Assembly: GCA_029167225.1 (NCBI GenBank)
Contig: JARFNK010000022.1
Location: forward strand, 1-64,000
Origin: Sphingobium arseniciresistens
Lineage (GTDB): Bacteria > Pseudomonadota > Alphaproteobacteria > Sphingomonadales > Sphingomonadaceae
Direction of reading: 5' to 3'
Length of the DNA stretch: 64,000 nucleotides
Shown here: positions 49,534-59,800 of the stretch, piece by piece
How the letters are laid out: every line of letters begins with the position of its first letter
How positions within the stretch are numbered: position 1 is the first letter of the stretch
Translations under genes and position numbers: made by a program
Notes under the pieces: generated by a model
Seen by the model: the letters and a program-made list of their open reading frames with translations, nothing else
Database searches by the model: none
Told to the model about the DNA's origin: nothing

Positions 49534-51858
49534 ATGCGCATTGCATTCCATTCCTTGCTGGCGTCCGCCGCCATCACCGCATTGTTGCCAGCAGCCGCCC
49601 TGGCACAGGCGCCCGTCGCCAGCCCAGCCGAGCCCGCCGCCGTGGAGGGCGCCGATGGCGATGGCGCGATCGTTGTCTATGGCTTTGGCGAGACTCGCCA
49701 GGTGCAGTCGATCGGCAAGGACGACATCGCCCTGCTCACCCCCGGCACCACGCCGCTGAAAGCCATTCAGAAGCTGCCCGGCGTCAACTTCCAGTCGGCC
49801 GATGCCTTCGGCGCCTATGAATGGTCCTCGCGCATCTCGTTGCGCGGCTTCAACCAGAACCAGCTTGGCTTCACGCTGGACGGCGTACCGCTGGGCGACA
49901 TGAGCTACGGCAACTATAACGGCCTGCACATCAGCCGTGCGATCATCTCGGAAAATCTCGGCACCGTCTCTGTCAGCCAGGGCGCGGGCAACCTCGCCAC
50001 CGCCTCCACCAGTAACCTCGGCGGCACGCTTACCTTCACCTCGCGCGACCCTTCCAAGGATCTCGGCATCGCGGCATCGGGCACCTATGGCAGCAATGAT
50101 ACGTGGCGCGGCTTCGTGCGGATCGACAGCGGCGATCTGGGCGGCATTCGCGGCTATCTGAGCTATGGCTATCTCAATGCCGGCAAGTGGAAAGGCGACG
50201 GCGAACAGCGCCAGCATCAGGTGAATGCCAAGGTCGTCGCCGATGTCGGCGAGGGCAAGATCACGGCCTTCCTCAACTGGTCGGACCGTCGCGAAAACGA
50301 CTATCAGGACATGTCGGCGGAGATGATCCAGCGCCTTGGCCGCGACTTCGACAATCTCGCGCCCGACTGGCAGACGGCCTATCAGATCGCCGCCATTGCC
50401 CGCAACCAGCAGTGGCTGGCCGCCAACGGATCGGCCTTCCCGCAGAGTGCCATGCCGTTCCCGCAATATGGCTTTACCTATCCCGCGCCGATCACATTGC
50501 TGGACGATGGCTATTACGACGCTGCCGGCCTGCGCCGCGATTGGCTGGGCGGTGTCACCTTCGAAACGCCGCTGACGGACAGCGTCGACGTCAAGGTGCA
50601 GGGCTATTATCATAACAACCACGGCCAGGGTCTGTGGTGGACCCCCTATACCGACAGCCCCAGCGGCGCACCGATCGCGATCCGCACCACCGAATATGAC
50701 ATGGACCGTGCTGGCACCATCGCCAGCCTCGCCTGGGAAACCGGCCCCAACCGACTGGAAGTGGGCGGCTGGTATGAAAGCAACGACTTCCATCAGGCCC
50801 GCCGCTTCTACGGCCTTGCCAACACGCTCGCGGGCTCCTCGCGCGACAGCCTGAAGTTCCAGAAGAACCCGTTCCTGACGCAGTGGGATTTCAACTACGA
50901 CACCCAGACCATGCAATATTATGTGATGGACAAGCTGGACCTAGGTCAGCTCACCATCTCGGGTGGCTGGAAGGGCGTGCGTGTGGAGAACAAGGCCACG
51001 CCGATCGTCTCGGGCGGCCTCGCCTCGGGCAATATCTCTTCGGAGGACTGGTTCCTGCCGCAGCTCGGCCTGCTCTATCGCATCAACGACAATGCCGAAG
51101 TCTTCGCCAACTATACCGAGAATTTCCGCCCCTTCGTCTCGGCGGCGACCTCCGGCCTGTTCGGCATCAGCCAGGCGAGCTTCAATGCGAGCGCGGGCAA
51201 CCTCAAGCCGGAAACATCGAAGACCATCGAGGGCGGCCTGCGTTATCGCACCGGCATGTTCCAGGCGGCGCTGGCCGGCTATTATGTCGACTTCAACAAC
51301 CGCATCCTCGCCGTGCAGGTCGGTGCGCCGATCGAGGGCCGGCCTTCGGAACTGCAGAATGTGGGCTCGGTCCGCTCCTTTGGCTTCGAGGCGTCGGGCA
51401 CGATCACGCTGATGCGTGGTCTCTCGGCAACCGCATCCTACGCCTATAACGACTCGACCTATCGCGACGATGTGCTGAGCGGCGTGACGACCATCCCGCT
51501 CAAGGGCAAGACCGTTACCGACAGCCCAAAGCATATCGCGTCGGCCGAGATCGCCTATGACGGCGACCTGTTCTTCGGCCGCATCGGTGCGAACTACATG
51601 TCGAAGCGCTACTACACCTATACCAATGACCAGTCGGTCGGCGGTCGGGTGGTGGCCGATGCCAGCATCGGCATCAAGGTGCCCGAAGGCATGGGCTTCC
51701 TGACCGGCTTCGCCATCGAGGGATCGGTGACGAACCTGTTCGACAAGGACTATGTCGGCACCGTCGGCTCCGGCGGCTTCGGCAACAGCGGCGACGCGCA
51801 GACCCTGCTGCCCGCCGCGCCGCGCCAGTTCTTCGTCACGCTGCGCAAGGGCTTCTAG
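49534..51858 (+). CDS. TonB-dependent outer-membrane receptor
   Basis: The 774-residue protein has a signal peptide (MRIAFHSLLASAAITALLP...LAQA), a plug domain (TPLKAIQKLPGVNFQS, SLRGFNQNQLGFTLDG) and a 22-strand type barrel ending RQFFVTLRKGF with a terminal Phe. Substrate unknown; it uses energy from TonB-ExbBD for uptake. GGGGAGA precedes ATG 49534. The egtB-egtD genes follow 168 nt later on the same strand, but a terminator separates them. Confidence 0.93.
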   Translation: MRIAFHSLLASAAITALLPAAALAQAPVASPAEPAAVEGADGDGAIVVYGFGETRQVQSIGKDDIALLTPGTTPLKAIQKLPGVNFQSADAFGAYEWSSRISLRGFNQNQLGFTLDGVPLGDMSYGNYNGLHISRAIISENLGTVSVSQGAGNLATASTSNLGGTLTFTSRDPSKDLGIAASGTYGSNDTWRGFVRIDSGDLGGIRGYLSYGYLNAGKWKGDGEQRQHQVNAKVVADVGEGKITAFLNWSDRRENDYQDMSAEMIQRLGRDFDNLAPDWQTAYQIAAIARNQQWLAANGSAFPQSAMPFPQYGFTYPAPITLLDDGYYDAAGLRRDWLGGVTFETPLTDSVDVKVQGYYHNNHGQGLWWTPYTDSPSGAPIAIRTTEYDMDRAGTIASLAWETGPNRLEVGGWYESNDFHQARRFYGLANTLAGSSRDSLKFQKNPFLTQWDFNYDTQTMQYYVMDKLDLGQLTISGGWKGVRVENKATPIVSGGLASGNISSEDWFLPQLGLLYRINDNAEVFANYTENFRPFVSAATSGLFGISQASFNASAGNLKPETSKTIEGGLRYRTGMFQAALAGYYVDFNNRILAVQVGAPIEGRPSELQNVGSVRSFGFEASGTITLMRGLSATASYAYNDSTYRDDVLSGVTTIPLKGKTVTDSPKHIASAEIAYDGDLFFGRIGANYMSKRYYTYTNDQSVGGRVVADASIGIKVPEGMGFLTGFAIEGSVTNLFDKDYVGTVGSGGFGNSGDAQTLLPAAPRQFFVTLRKGF

Positions 51859-51868
51859 GAACCGGCGG

Positions 51869-51902
51869 GGAGAGAGCGGCCAGCAACATGGCCGTTCTCT
51901 CC
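51869..51902 (+). terminator. Terminator after the TonB receptor gene
   Basis: A near-perfect 14-bp stem (GGAGAGAGCGGCCA/TGGCCGTTCTCTCC) with a 6-nt loop lies 10 nt after the stop. TTTCTTTCTC follows shortly afterwards. Confidence 0.75.
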
Positions 51903-52026
51903 GCACGGTTTCTTTCTCATGACGAACACGTAATGACCTTTACAATCTGACGTCCTGCCGGAACATAGCCACCGGTCATGCGCTCTTGACGATACGAGAG
52001 CGGCAGACCGTATCGGAAGGGCAAGA

Positions 52027-53295
52027 ATGGCGACCAGCCGGACCGCATACAAACAAGACGATCTGGAACAGCATTATCGGTCGGTCCGCGCACTGACCGA
52101 AGCGCTTGCTGCGCCCTTGAGCGACGCGGATGCCACCGTGCAGTCGATGCCGGACGCCTCTCCGGCCAAATGGCATCTGGCGCATGTCACATGGTTTTTC
52201 GAAACTTTTGTGCTGCGCGACCATGTGCCCGGCTATCGCCCGTTCAACGATCGCTACGCCTATCTCTTCAACAGCTATTACGAGGCCGAAGGGCCGCGTC
52301 ATACGCGATCGCACCGGGGGCTGCTCACCCGGCCATCGCTGGACGAGATCCGCGCCTATCGCGCCCATGTCGACACCGCCATGATTGCAGCCCTGCCCGC
52401 TCTTTCGGGTGATGTCCACGAGCTGATCACGCTCGGCCTGCATCATGAACAGCAGCATCAGGAACTGCTGCTGACCGACATACAGCATCTCTTCGCGCAG
52501 AACCCGATGGAGCCGGCGATGTTTCCCACCCGGCCGGCCTCCCCCGCGCCAGCGCCCGGCGCGCTGCACTGGCTGGAGGGTAGGGAAAATCTGGTGGAGA
52601 TCGGCCACAGCGCATCGTCCGGCTTCGCCTTCGATTGCGAAATGCCGCGCCATAAGGTAGCGCTCGTCCCGCACGCGCTTGCCCACCGCCCCGTCACCAA
52701 TGGCGAGTGGATCGCCTTCATCGAGGATGGCGGATACCGGGAGCCCCGCCATTGGCTGTCCGATGGCTGGGCCTGGGTGAAGGCGGAAGACGTCGCGGCG
52801 CCGCTTTACTGGCGTGAAGAGGAAGGGGGGTGGACGGCATTTGCGCTGGATGGGCGTCACCCCGTCAATCTCGCCGCGCCGGTGACGCATATCAGCCTGT
52901 ACGAGGCCGACGCCTATGCCAGCTGGGCCGGTGCGCGCCTGCCGACCGAAGCGGAGTGGGAAAGCGCGGCGCAGACCATCTCGCCTTGGAGCGGCGTACA
53001 AATGGATGAAGCGGCCTGTCCCCGGCCCATGCCTTGCGATTACGAAGGCGCGATCGCGCAGATGTTCGGCGACGTATGGGAATGGACCGGCAGCGCCTAT
53101 CGCCCCCACCCTGGCTTCCGCGCGGCGGACGGCGCGGTGGGCGAATATAATGGCAAGTTCATGTCCGGCCAGTTCATCCTCAAGGGCGGCAGCTGCGCCA
53201 CCCCGCGCGGCCATATGCGGGCGAGCTATCGCAACTTCTTCTACCCCCATCAACGCTGGCAGTTTACCGGGCTGCGGCTGGCAAAGGATCTCTGA
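52027..53295 (+). CDS. egtB: Ergothioneine biosynthesis protein EgtB (hercynine sulfoxide synthase type)
   Basis: The 422-residue non-haem iron enzyme joins hercynine with a thiol donor and O2 in ergothioneine synthesis. The N-terminal DinB-like domain has a His in WHLAHVTWFFE and the HHEQQHQE motif (HxxxHxE iron site). The C-terminal formylglycine-generating-enzyme-like domain includes RLPTEAEWE, MFGDVWEWTGS and GGSCATPRGHMR. Length is normal. It is 3 nt before egtD, forming the core ergothioneine operon. The start ATG follows AAGGGCAAG. Confidence 0.95.
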   Translation: MATSRTAYKQDDLEQHYRSVRALTEALAAPLSDADATVQSMPDASPAKWHLAHVTWFFETFVLRDHVPGYRPFNDRYAYLFNSYYEAEGPRHTRSHRGLLTRPSLDEIRAYRAHVDTAMIAALPALSGDVHELITLGLHHEQQHQELLLTDIQHLFAQNPMEPAMFPTRPASPAPAPGALHWLEGRENLVEIGHSASSGFAFDCEMPRHKVALVPHALAHRPVTNGEWIAFIEDGGYREPRHWLSDGWAWVKAEDVAAPLYWREEEGGWTAFALDGRHPVNLAAPVTHISLYEADAYASWAGARLPTEAEWESAAQTISPWSGVQMDEAACPRPMPCDYEGAIAQMFGDVWEWTGSAYRPHPGFRAADGAVGEYNGKFMSGQFILKGGSCATPRGHMRASYRNFFYPHQRWQFTGLRLAKDL

Positions 53296-53298
53296 CCG

Positions 53299-54276
53299 AT
53301 GCTCCTGACATCCGAAATGACGGGCCTCTCCCTGACCCCGCCCCCCGTCGCCGATCCCGCATTCCGCACCGACATGCTGGACGGCTTCGCCCGCAGACCC
53401 AAGGCGACGCCGCCCATCTGGTTCTACGACCGGCGCGGCTCCGAGCTGTTCGAGGCGATCACCGACCTTCCCGAATATTATGTGACGCGGACGGAAGCTG
53501 CGCTGCTGTCCCGCCATGGCCCGGACGTTGCTGCCGCTGTCGGCGCAGGGCGCGCAGTCGTGGAATTCGGGGCGGGCAGCGCACGGAAAACGCCACTGCT
53601 GCTTCAGGCGATCGCTCCCTCCGCCTATGTGCCCATCGACATCAGCGGCGGATTCCTGCGAGAAAGCAGCAAGGCCCTGGCCCAGCGCTTCCCCGGCCTG
53701 CCTGTGCTGCCCATAGAGGCGGATTTCAACAGCCCCGTGCCGTTGCCAGACGCGATCGCCCGCCTTCCCAAGCTGGGCTTTTTTCCGGGCTCGACCATCG
53801 GCAATCAGGAACCGGCCGATGCGGTCGATCTGCTGCGCGCAATGCGGCAGTCCCTGGGCGAGGGCGCGATGCTGCTAATCGGCATGGATCGCATCAAGCC
53901 TCTGGACCGGCTCATTCCGGCCTATGACGATGCGGCTGGCGTGACCGCCGCGTTCAACCTGAACCTCCTTCGGCGCATCAACCGGGAGCTTGGCGGTGAC
54001 ATCCCCATCGAGCGCTTCGCCCATCGCGCGATCTGGAACGACGCCGCCGCCCGCATCGAAATGCATCTCGAAGCGATGCACGACATCGATTTCCAGATTG
54101 CCGGAACCCCCTTCACCATGAGCAAGGGCGAGACGATCCATACCGAAAGCAGCCACAAATACGGATCGCGCGACAGCCGCCTGCTGCTGCGCGCAGCAGG
54201 CTGGGAACCGCGCGCCGAATGGACAGACGACGAGCAGTTCTTCTCACTGATCCTCGCACATGCGATGGAGCGTTAG
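53299..54276 (+). CDS. egtD: L-histidine N-alpha-methyltransferase EgtD
   Basis: The 325-residue SAM-dependent enzyme trimethylates histidine to hercynine. Visible features are RPKATPPIWFYDRRGSELFEAIT in parts, the SAM-binding VVEFGAGSARKTPLLL, YVPIDISGGFL, and the histidine-binding region with FFPGSTIGNQ. The end HTESSHKYG...GWEPRAEWTDDEQFFSL is typical. Its stop overlaps the convergent NodT-type gene by 4 nt. Confidence 0.95.
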   Translation: MLLTSEMTGLSLTPPPVADPAFRTDMLDGFARRPKATPPIWFYDRRGSELFEAITDLPEYYVTRTEAALLSRHGPDVAAAVGAGRAVVEFGAGSARKTPLLLQAIAPSAYVPIDISGGFLRESSKALAQRFPGLPVLPIEADFNSPVPLPDAIARLPKLGFFPGSTIGNQEPADAVDLLRAMRQSLGEGAMLLIGMDRIKPLDRLIPAYDDAAGVTAAFNLNLLRRINRELGGDIPIERFAHRAIWNDAAARIEMHLEAMHDIDFQIAGTPFTMSKGETIHTESSHKYGSRDSRLLLRAAGWEPRAEWTDDEQFFSLILAHAMER

Positions 54277-55673
54277 CTCGATTCAGCTGTGCCGCCAAGC
54301 GAGCGGACCAGCGCGATTGCCGCCCTCATATGCTGGGTCTGCACCGTCAAGAGCGCACGCTGGGCTTCCAGCGCATCGGTCTGTGCGGTGACGACTTCCA
54401 GATAGTCCGACGCCCCATCGCGATAGCGGGTCAGCGCGAGCGCGCTTGTCCGCGATGCGGCATCGGCTGCTGTCTTCTGGTCGACGGTCTGCGCTGTCAG
54501 CAAACGGTTGGCGGCAATCGCATCCTCGGTCTGGCGAAAGGCGGTCAGCACCGTGTCGCGATAGCCTGCGGCGAGCTCATCATATTCCGCGCGCGACATC
54601 TTCACCTGCGCCGCGCGGCGGCCGCCGTCGAAAATCGCCAGCGCCGCCGAAAGCGGCCCCAGCCCCCAGAAACTGTTCGGCGTGTCGAACAGCTGGCCAC
54701 GAGTCGTTTCGAAGCCGCCCGACAAGCCCAGCGTCAACGTTGGGAAAAAGGCGGCCTTGGCCACCCCGATCCGCGCATTGGCGGCCGCGATGCGACGCTC
54801 GGCAGCCGCAATGTCGGGACGGCGCTGTAGCAGTTCGGACGGGACACCGGCGGGCACAGCGGGCGCGACCAGAGGCTGGACCTGCGGCGCGATCGTGAAA
54901 TCGGACGCCACGGCGCCCACCAGCGCGGCGATCTCATGTTCGGTCGCCGCGCGCTCGCTGGCGATCGCGGAAATCTGCGCGCGGGCATTGCCCAGCACCG
55001 TCTTGGCGCGATTGACGTCGATGCCGGACGCGATGCCGCCCTTATGGCGCCGGCGGGTGAGGTCATAGGCCTTGTCGAAGGCGTCAACCGTCTGGCGCAG
55101 CAATTCCGCCTGCGCATCCAGACCGCGCAGCCGCACATAGGCATCCGCCACCGCCGCCTGCAGGCTGAGCCGTGCCGAGGCAAGGTCCGCCGCGCTCGCC
55201 TGCGCATCGGCGCGGGCCGCCTTCACGCTGTTGCGGATGCGTCCCCACAGATCGAGTTCATAATCCAGCGTCGCGCCGATGCTGAAATCATTATAGGTTT
55301 GCGGCGAACCATTGCCGAGCGGGCGGTTGCCCGACACCCGTGCGCGGCCGGCGACTCCGCCCACCGCGACGTCCGGGAACAGGTCTGCGCGTTCGACACG
55401 CGCGGCGGCGCGGGCCTGATCGTAGCGGGCGAGCGCCGCGGCCAGCGTCGGGCTCGCCTGTTCCGCCCGGCTTTCCAGATCCGCCAGAACCGGATCATTG
55501 AACGCCGCCCACCAGGCACCCCTGGAAGACGCATCCATGGGAGCGGCTGCTACCCAGCCCTCGATTTCCTTGAAGGCCTGCGGCGCCGCGATCTGGGGTG
55601 GCTGATAGGCCGGCGCCATGGAACAGCCGGCGAGCAGGAGCGGCAGCATCGCTGCGCCAAGACTAATGCGCAT
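54273..55673 (-). CDS. RND efflux outer-membrane lipoprotein, NodT family
   Basis: The 466-residue protein has a lipoprotein signal MRISLGAAMLPLLLAGC with the lipobox Cys, followed by two OEP repeats (long helices such as LESRAEQASPTLAAALARYDQARAAARVERADL in parts). It is the trimeric outer-membrane channel of the pump. ATG 55673 overlaps the end of the adaptor gene by 11 nt; the frame open to 55805 is ignored because it has no signal peptide. Confidence 0.92.
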   Translation of the reverse strand: MRISLGAAMLPLLLAGCSMAPAYQPPQIAAPQAFKEIEGWVAAAPMDASSRGAWWAAFNDPVLADLESRAEQASPTLAAALARYDQARAAARVERADLFPDVAVGGVAGRARVSGNRPLGNGSPQTYNDFSIGATLDYELDLWGRIRNSVKAARADAQASAADLASARLSLQAAVADAYVRLRGLDAQAELLRQTVDAFDKAYDLTRRRHKGGIASGIDVNRAKTVLGNARAQISAIASERAATEHEIAALVGAVASDFTIAPQVQPLVAPAVPAGVPSELLQRRPDIAAAERRIAAANARIGVAKAAFFPTLTLGLSGGFETTRGQLFDTPNSFWGLGPLSAALAIFDGGRRAAQVKMSRAEYDELAAGYRDTVLTAFRQTEDAIAANRLLTAQTVDQKTAADAASRTSALALTRYRDGASDYLEVVTAQTDALEAQRALLTVQTQHMRAAIALVRSLGGTAESS

Positions 55674-56868
55674 TCGGCTTGCCCTTTCCGGCGCTACCCT
55701 GCTGCACGTTGACCTTGTCGCCCGTCCGAATGGCATCGGGGGGCGTGTCGATGACCCGAGCGCCCGCAGGGATGCCGCCCGAAAGGATGACGGTGCTGCC
55801 TTCATCGCGCGCGATGCTGACGGGCTTGATCGTCACCCGCCCGTCACCCCCGACGATCGCCACCGTGGGGCCGTCATTGCCATAGAGGATCGCGCTGCCG
55901 GGCAGGCTCAGGCTGTTGCCCTTCCCCGCACCCACGTTGAAGCTCACCTGAGAGAAAGCCCCCGGCTTCAGCGCTCCATCGGCATTATCCGCCTGCAGCT
56001 CGACGAGTACCGCACCGGATTGGGCATCGACGGCACCGGCGCTGCGGGTCGTCGTCGCGGCGAAGCTGCGACCCGGATATTCGGGGAGTGTCAGGGTCGC
56101 CGCGATGCCAGGCTTCACCTGCGCCGAATAGCCCTGCGGCACGCGCACATAGATGCGCATCCGATGCACGTCGGATACGGTGAACAGCGGCTGCGCGGCG
56201 GCATTGCCCGACACTACGAGCGCACCGATCTGTGCCGATCGGCTGGTGACGACCCCGTCGAAGGGGGCCGCCAGCCGGGTAAAGCCCTGCAATGCCTTCA
56301 GCCGCTTCACATTGGCGAGCGCTGCATTGGAGACGGCGGTCCGGGCAGCGAGATCGCCGTCCTTCTCGTCCGCTTCCTGCCGGGAGACAGCATCCTGCGT
56401 CAGCATCGTGCTCCAACGCTTGGCGGTCGTCGCTGCAAGGCGCTGGTTCGCGAGCGCCGTCTGATAATCTGCTTGCGCCTGGGCAAGCTGCTGGTCGATT
56501 TCCGGCGCATCGAGGATGGCGAGTGGCTGGCCGGCACGCACATTGTCGCCGATATCGGACAGCCAGCGGCGGACATAGCCGTTGGTGCGGGCATAGATCG
56601 CCGCGCTGTTATAGGCCTGCACATTGCCCGGCAGGGACAATGTGCCGCCATCCCCATCGGTCGTGGGGGAGACGACGGCGACGGTGGGGATGGCGGCCTG
56701 CGCGGCGGACGCGCGCAGTTCGTTGGTGGCGTTGATCCGTGAGGCTGTGCCGGCAGCGACGACAATGAGCGCCACCACCGCCGCGCCGATGCCGACGCGC
56801 TTCAAAGTGCGGCTGTCGGGGCCGGTGGTCATGGAATCTGCATTCTGGGTCGAGGGGGTTTCATGCAT
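55663..56868 (-). CDS. RND efflux periplasmic adaptor (MFP/HlyD type)
   Basis: The 401-residue protein has an N-terminal membrane helix (VGIGAAVVALIVVAAGTA). A biotinyl-lipoyl half-motif (GNVQAYNSAAIYARTNGYVRRWL, in parts), a coiled-coil hairpin and the AAPFDGVVTSRSAQIGALV second half follow. It links the inner-membrane pump and the outer-membrane channel. ATG 56868 overlaps the RND pump stop by 8 nt. Confidence 0.92.
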   Translation of the reverse strand: MHETPSTQNADSMTTGPDSRTLKRVGIGAAVVALIVVAAGTASRINATNELRASAAQAAIPTVAVVSPTTDGDGGTLSLPGNVQAYNSAAIYARTNGYVRRWLSDIGDNVRAGQPLAILDAPEIDQQLAQAQADYQTALANQRLAATTAKRWSTMLTQDAVSRQEADEKDGDLAARTAVSNAALANVKRLKALQGFTRLAAPFDGVVTSRSAQIGALVVSGNAAAQPLFTVSDVHRMRIYVRVPQGYSAQVKPGIAATLTLPEYPGRSFAATTTRSAGAVDAQSGAVLVELQADNADGALKPGAFSQVSFNVGAGKGNSLSLPGSAILYGNDGPTVAIVGGDGRVTIKPVSIARDEGSTVILSGGIPAGARVIDTPPDAIRTGDKVNVQQGSAGKGKPNAH

Positions 56869-59800
56869 GGCTGGGCTGCGGCTCCAAGGACGTCGTTTCA
56901 CTCCGGCGATGGCGGTGAACGAAGCTAAAGACAGTGGGAACAAAGAACAGGGTCGCGATGGTGGCGCAGACAAGGCCACCGATCACCGCGCGACCAAGCG
57001 GCGCATTCTGCTCGCCGCCTTCGCCAAGGCCGAAGGCCATCGGCGCCATGCCGATGATCATCGCCAGCGCCGTCATCAGCACCGGGCGGAAGCGGACCAC
57101 GCCCGCACTGAGCGCGGCCTGCGTCGCGTCGCCCAGTTCCTGCAACTGGTCGCGCGCGAAGCTGACGACCAGGATCGAGTTGGCGGTGGCGACGCCCATG
57201 CACATGATGGCGCCGGTGAGCGCAGGCACCGACAGCGTCGTGCCGGTCATGAAGAGCATCCACACGATGCCCGCAAGCGCGGCGGGCAGCGCGGTGATGA
57301 TGACGAAGGGATCGACCCAGCTCTGGAAGTTGACGACGATCAGCAGGTAGATGAGCAGCACCGCACCAACCAGGCCGAAGCCGAGGCCGGAAAAGGCCGT
57401 GTTCATCGTCTGATACTGACCCAGGATCGTGACCGTGACACCCTTGGGCTGTTCGCTTTCCAGCGAGTTGATAGCGGACTGGATGTCTCCGGCGATCGCG
57501 CCAAGATCACGCCCCTGCGTGGTGCCATAGATGTTGAGCACCGGCTGGATGTTATAGTGCGACACGACAGGCGCGGTATTGGTGCGCTTCAGGCTGGCGA
57601 GACCGCCGAGAAGCTGTGTCGATGTGCCGGTCGCGCCGGAAACCGGAACGTTCGACAATGCGTTCATCGAATCGAGCAGATATTCCGGGGCCTGCGCGAC
57701 GACCGGATATTGCACGCCATTCTCCGGGTTGACGAAGAACACCGGCGCCGTCTGCGACGTGCCCGCCAGCGAGCTGGCAAGGCTGGTCGTCACGTCACGC
57801 TCGGTCAGGCCATATTGGCCGATGCGCGACCGGTTGACCTCCACATTGAGCTGCGGCGAGTTCGCAGGCTGCTGGATACGCGCATCTGCAAGACCCGGGA
57901 TGACCGCCATCTTGGCCAGCAGTTTCTGGGCGTAGGCACGGCCCGCGCTCATATCTCGCCCGCTGATCTGCACGTTGATCGGCGCGGGCGCACCAAAGTT
58001 CAGGATCTGGCTGGTGATGTCGGCCGGCAGGAAGGAGAAGGTCGTGCCGGGGAAACGCCTCGACAGTTCCGTGCGCAGTTCGCCGACGACTTCGTCGGTG
58101 GGGCGATGCCCCTCCTTCAGGGCGATCAGAATATCACCGTCCTGTGGGCCGATCGTGCCACTATTGTTATAGACGGTGTTGATGGCGCTGACCGCCAGCC
58201 CGATATTGTCGGTGATCGAGGCCAGTTCCTCGGGCGGGATCAACGCGCGGATCTCCCGGCCGATACGGTCGAAACGTGCCGCGGTGTCCTCGATCCTCGA
58301 TCCCATGGGCACCCGCACATGCATCGCGATCTGCCCCGAATCCACGCTCGGGAAGAAATTGTTGCCCAGCAGTGGGACGAGCCCGAACGAGAGCAGGACG
58401 ACCATGAGGAAGCCAAGCATGAACGGCTTGCGTGCATTGAGCGCGCGCTGGAGCATGCCGATATAGCCTGCCCGGATCCGCTCGAACCGATGCTCGAACC
58501 CGCGCTGGAAACGGACCAGCGGGTTACGCGATCCCGGCGTGCCGGCCAGATGCTCGTCCTCGTCGCCCGGCTTGTGGGGCTTCAGCAAATACATGGCGAG
58601 CGTCGGCACCAGCGTCCGCGAGAGGACGAAGGAGGCGATCATAGCGAACACCACCGACAACGCCATCGGAACGAACAGGAAACCTGCGACGCCGGGCAGG
58701 AAGAACATCGGCACGAACACGATGCAGATGCACAGCAGCGACACGAAGGCGGGCGTCACGATCTGGGCAGCGCCATCCAGGATCGCTTCCACGACCCCCT
58801 TGCCCTGCTCCAGATGCCAGTTGATGTTCTCGATCGTGACCGTGGCGTCGTCCACCAGGATGCCGACGGCAAGCGCCAATCCGCCCAGAGTCATCACGTT
58901 CAGCGTCTGGCCGAAGACTGCAAGTGCCGCGATGGCCGCCAGGATGGCCAGCGGGATCGACAGCGCGATGATGACCGTGGATCGCCAGGAGCCCAGAAAC
59001 AGCAGGATCATCAGCGACGTCAGCGCGGCGGCAATGGCGCCTTCGTGAATGACCCCGGAGACCGCCGCCTTCACGAACAGCGACTGGTCGCCGACCGGCA
59101 AGATCTTGAGCGTGTCTGGCAAAGTCGCGGCGACGCGGGGCAGTGCCTCCTTCACGCCATTGACGATGGCCAGAGTAGAGGTCGATCCGTTCTTGAGTAC
59201 CGTCAGCAAGGCCGATCGGCCGCCCTCGACATGCACGACATTCTGCTGCGGCGCGCTGCCGTCCCGCACATAGGCGACATCGCGCATGTAGATGGTCGCG
59301 CCGTTCACGACCTTCACCGGCAGGTCGTTGAGCGCCGCGATGGAATCCGGCGCATTGTTCAGGCGCACGCTATACTGTGTCGGCCCGATCTTGACGAAAC
59401 CGGCCGGATTGATCTGGTTCTGCGCGGCGATCGCATTGCCGACATCCTGCGCCGACAGGCCCTTGGACTGGAGCGCCTGCGGGTTCATGTCCACCTGAAC
59501 CTGCCGCTGCCTGCCGCCCGAGGGGAACGGCATGGCAAGGCCCGGTATGGTCACGAGTTGCGGACGGATCTGATTCTGGCCCAGGTCGAACAGCTGCTGT
59601 TCGGACAGCCCCTTGCCCGAAAGTGCAAGCTGCAGGATCGGCACGGTCGACGCGCTGTAGTTGAGGATCAGCGGCGGCGTGATGCCCGGCGGCATCTGCC
59701 GCAACACCGTCTGCGAGATGGACGTTACCTGTGCGGTGGCGGTGCGAATATCGGCGCCGGGCTGGAAATAGATCTTGATGATGCCGATGCCCTGCAACGA

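Noticed and set aside
48307-50916. Long antisense frames under scfR and the TonB receptor
   Set aside because: No start signals, no motifs and complete overlap with supported genes.
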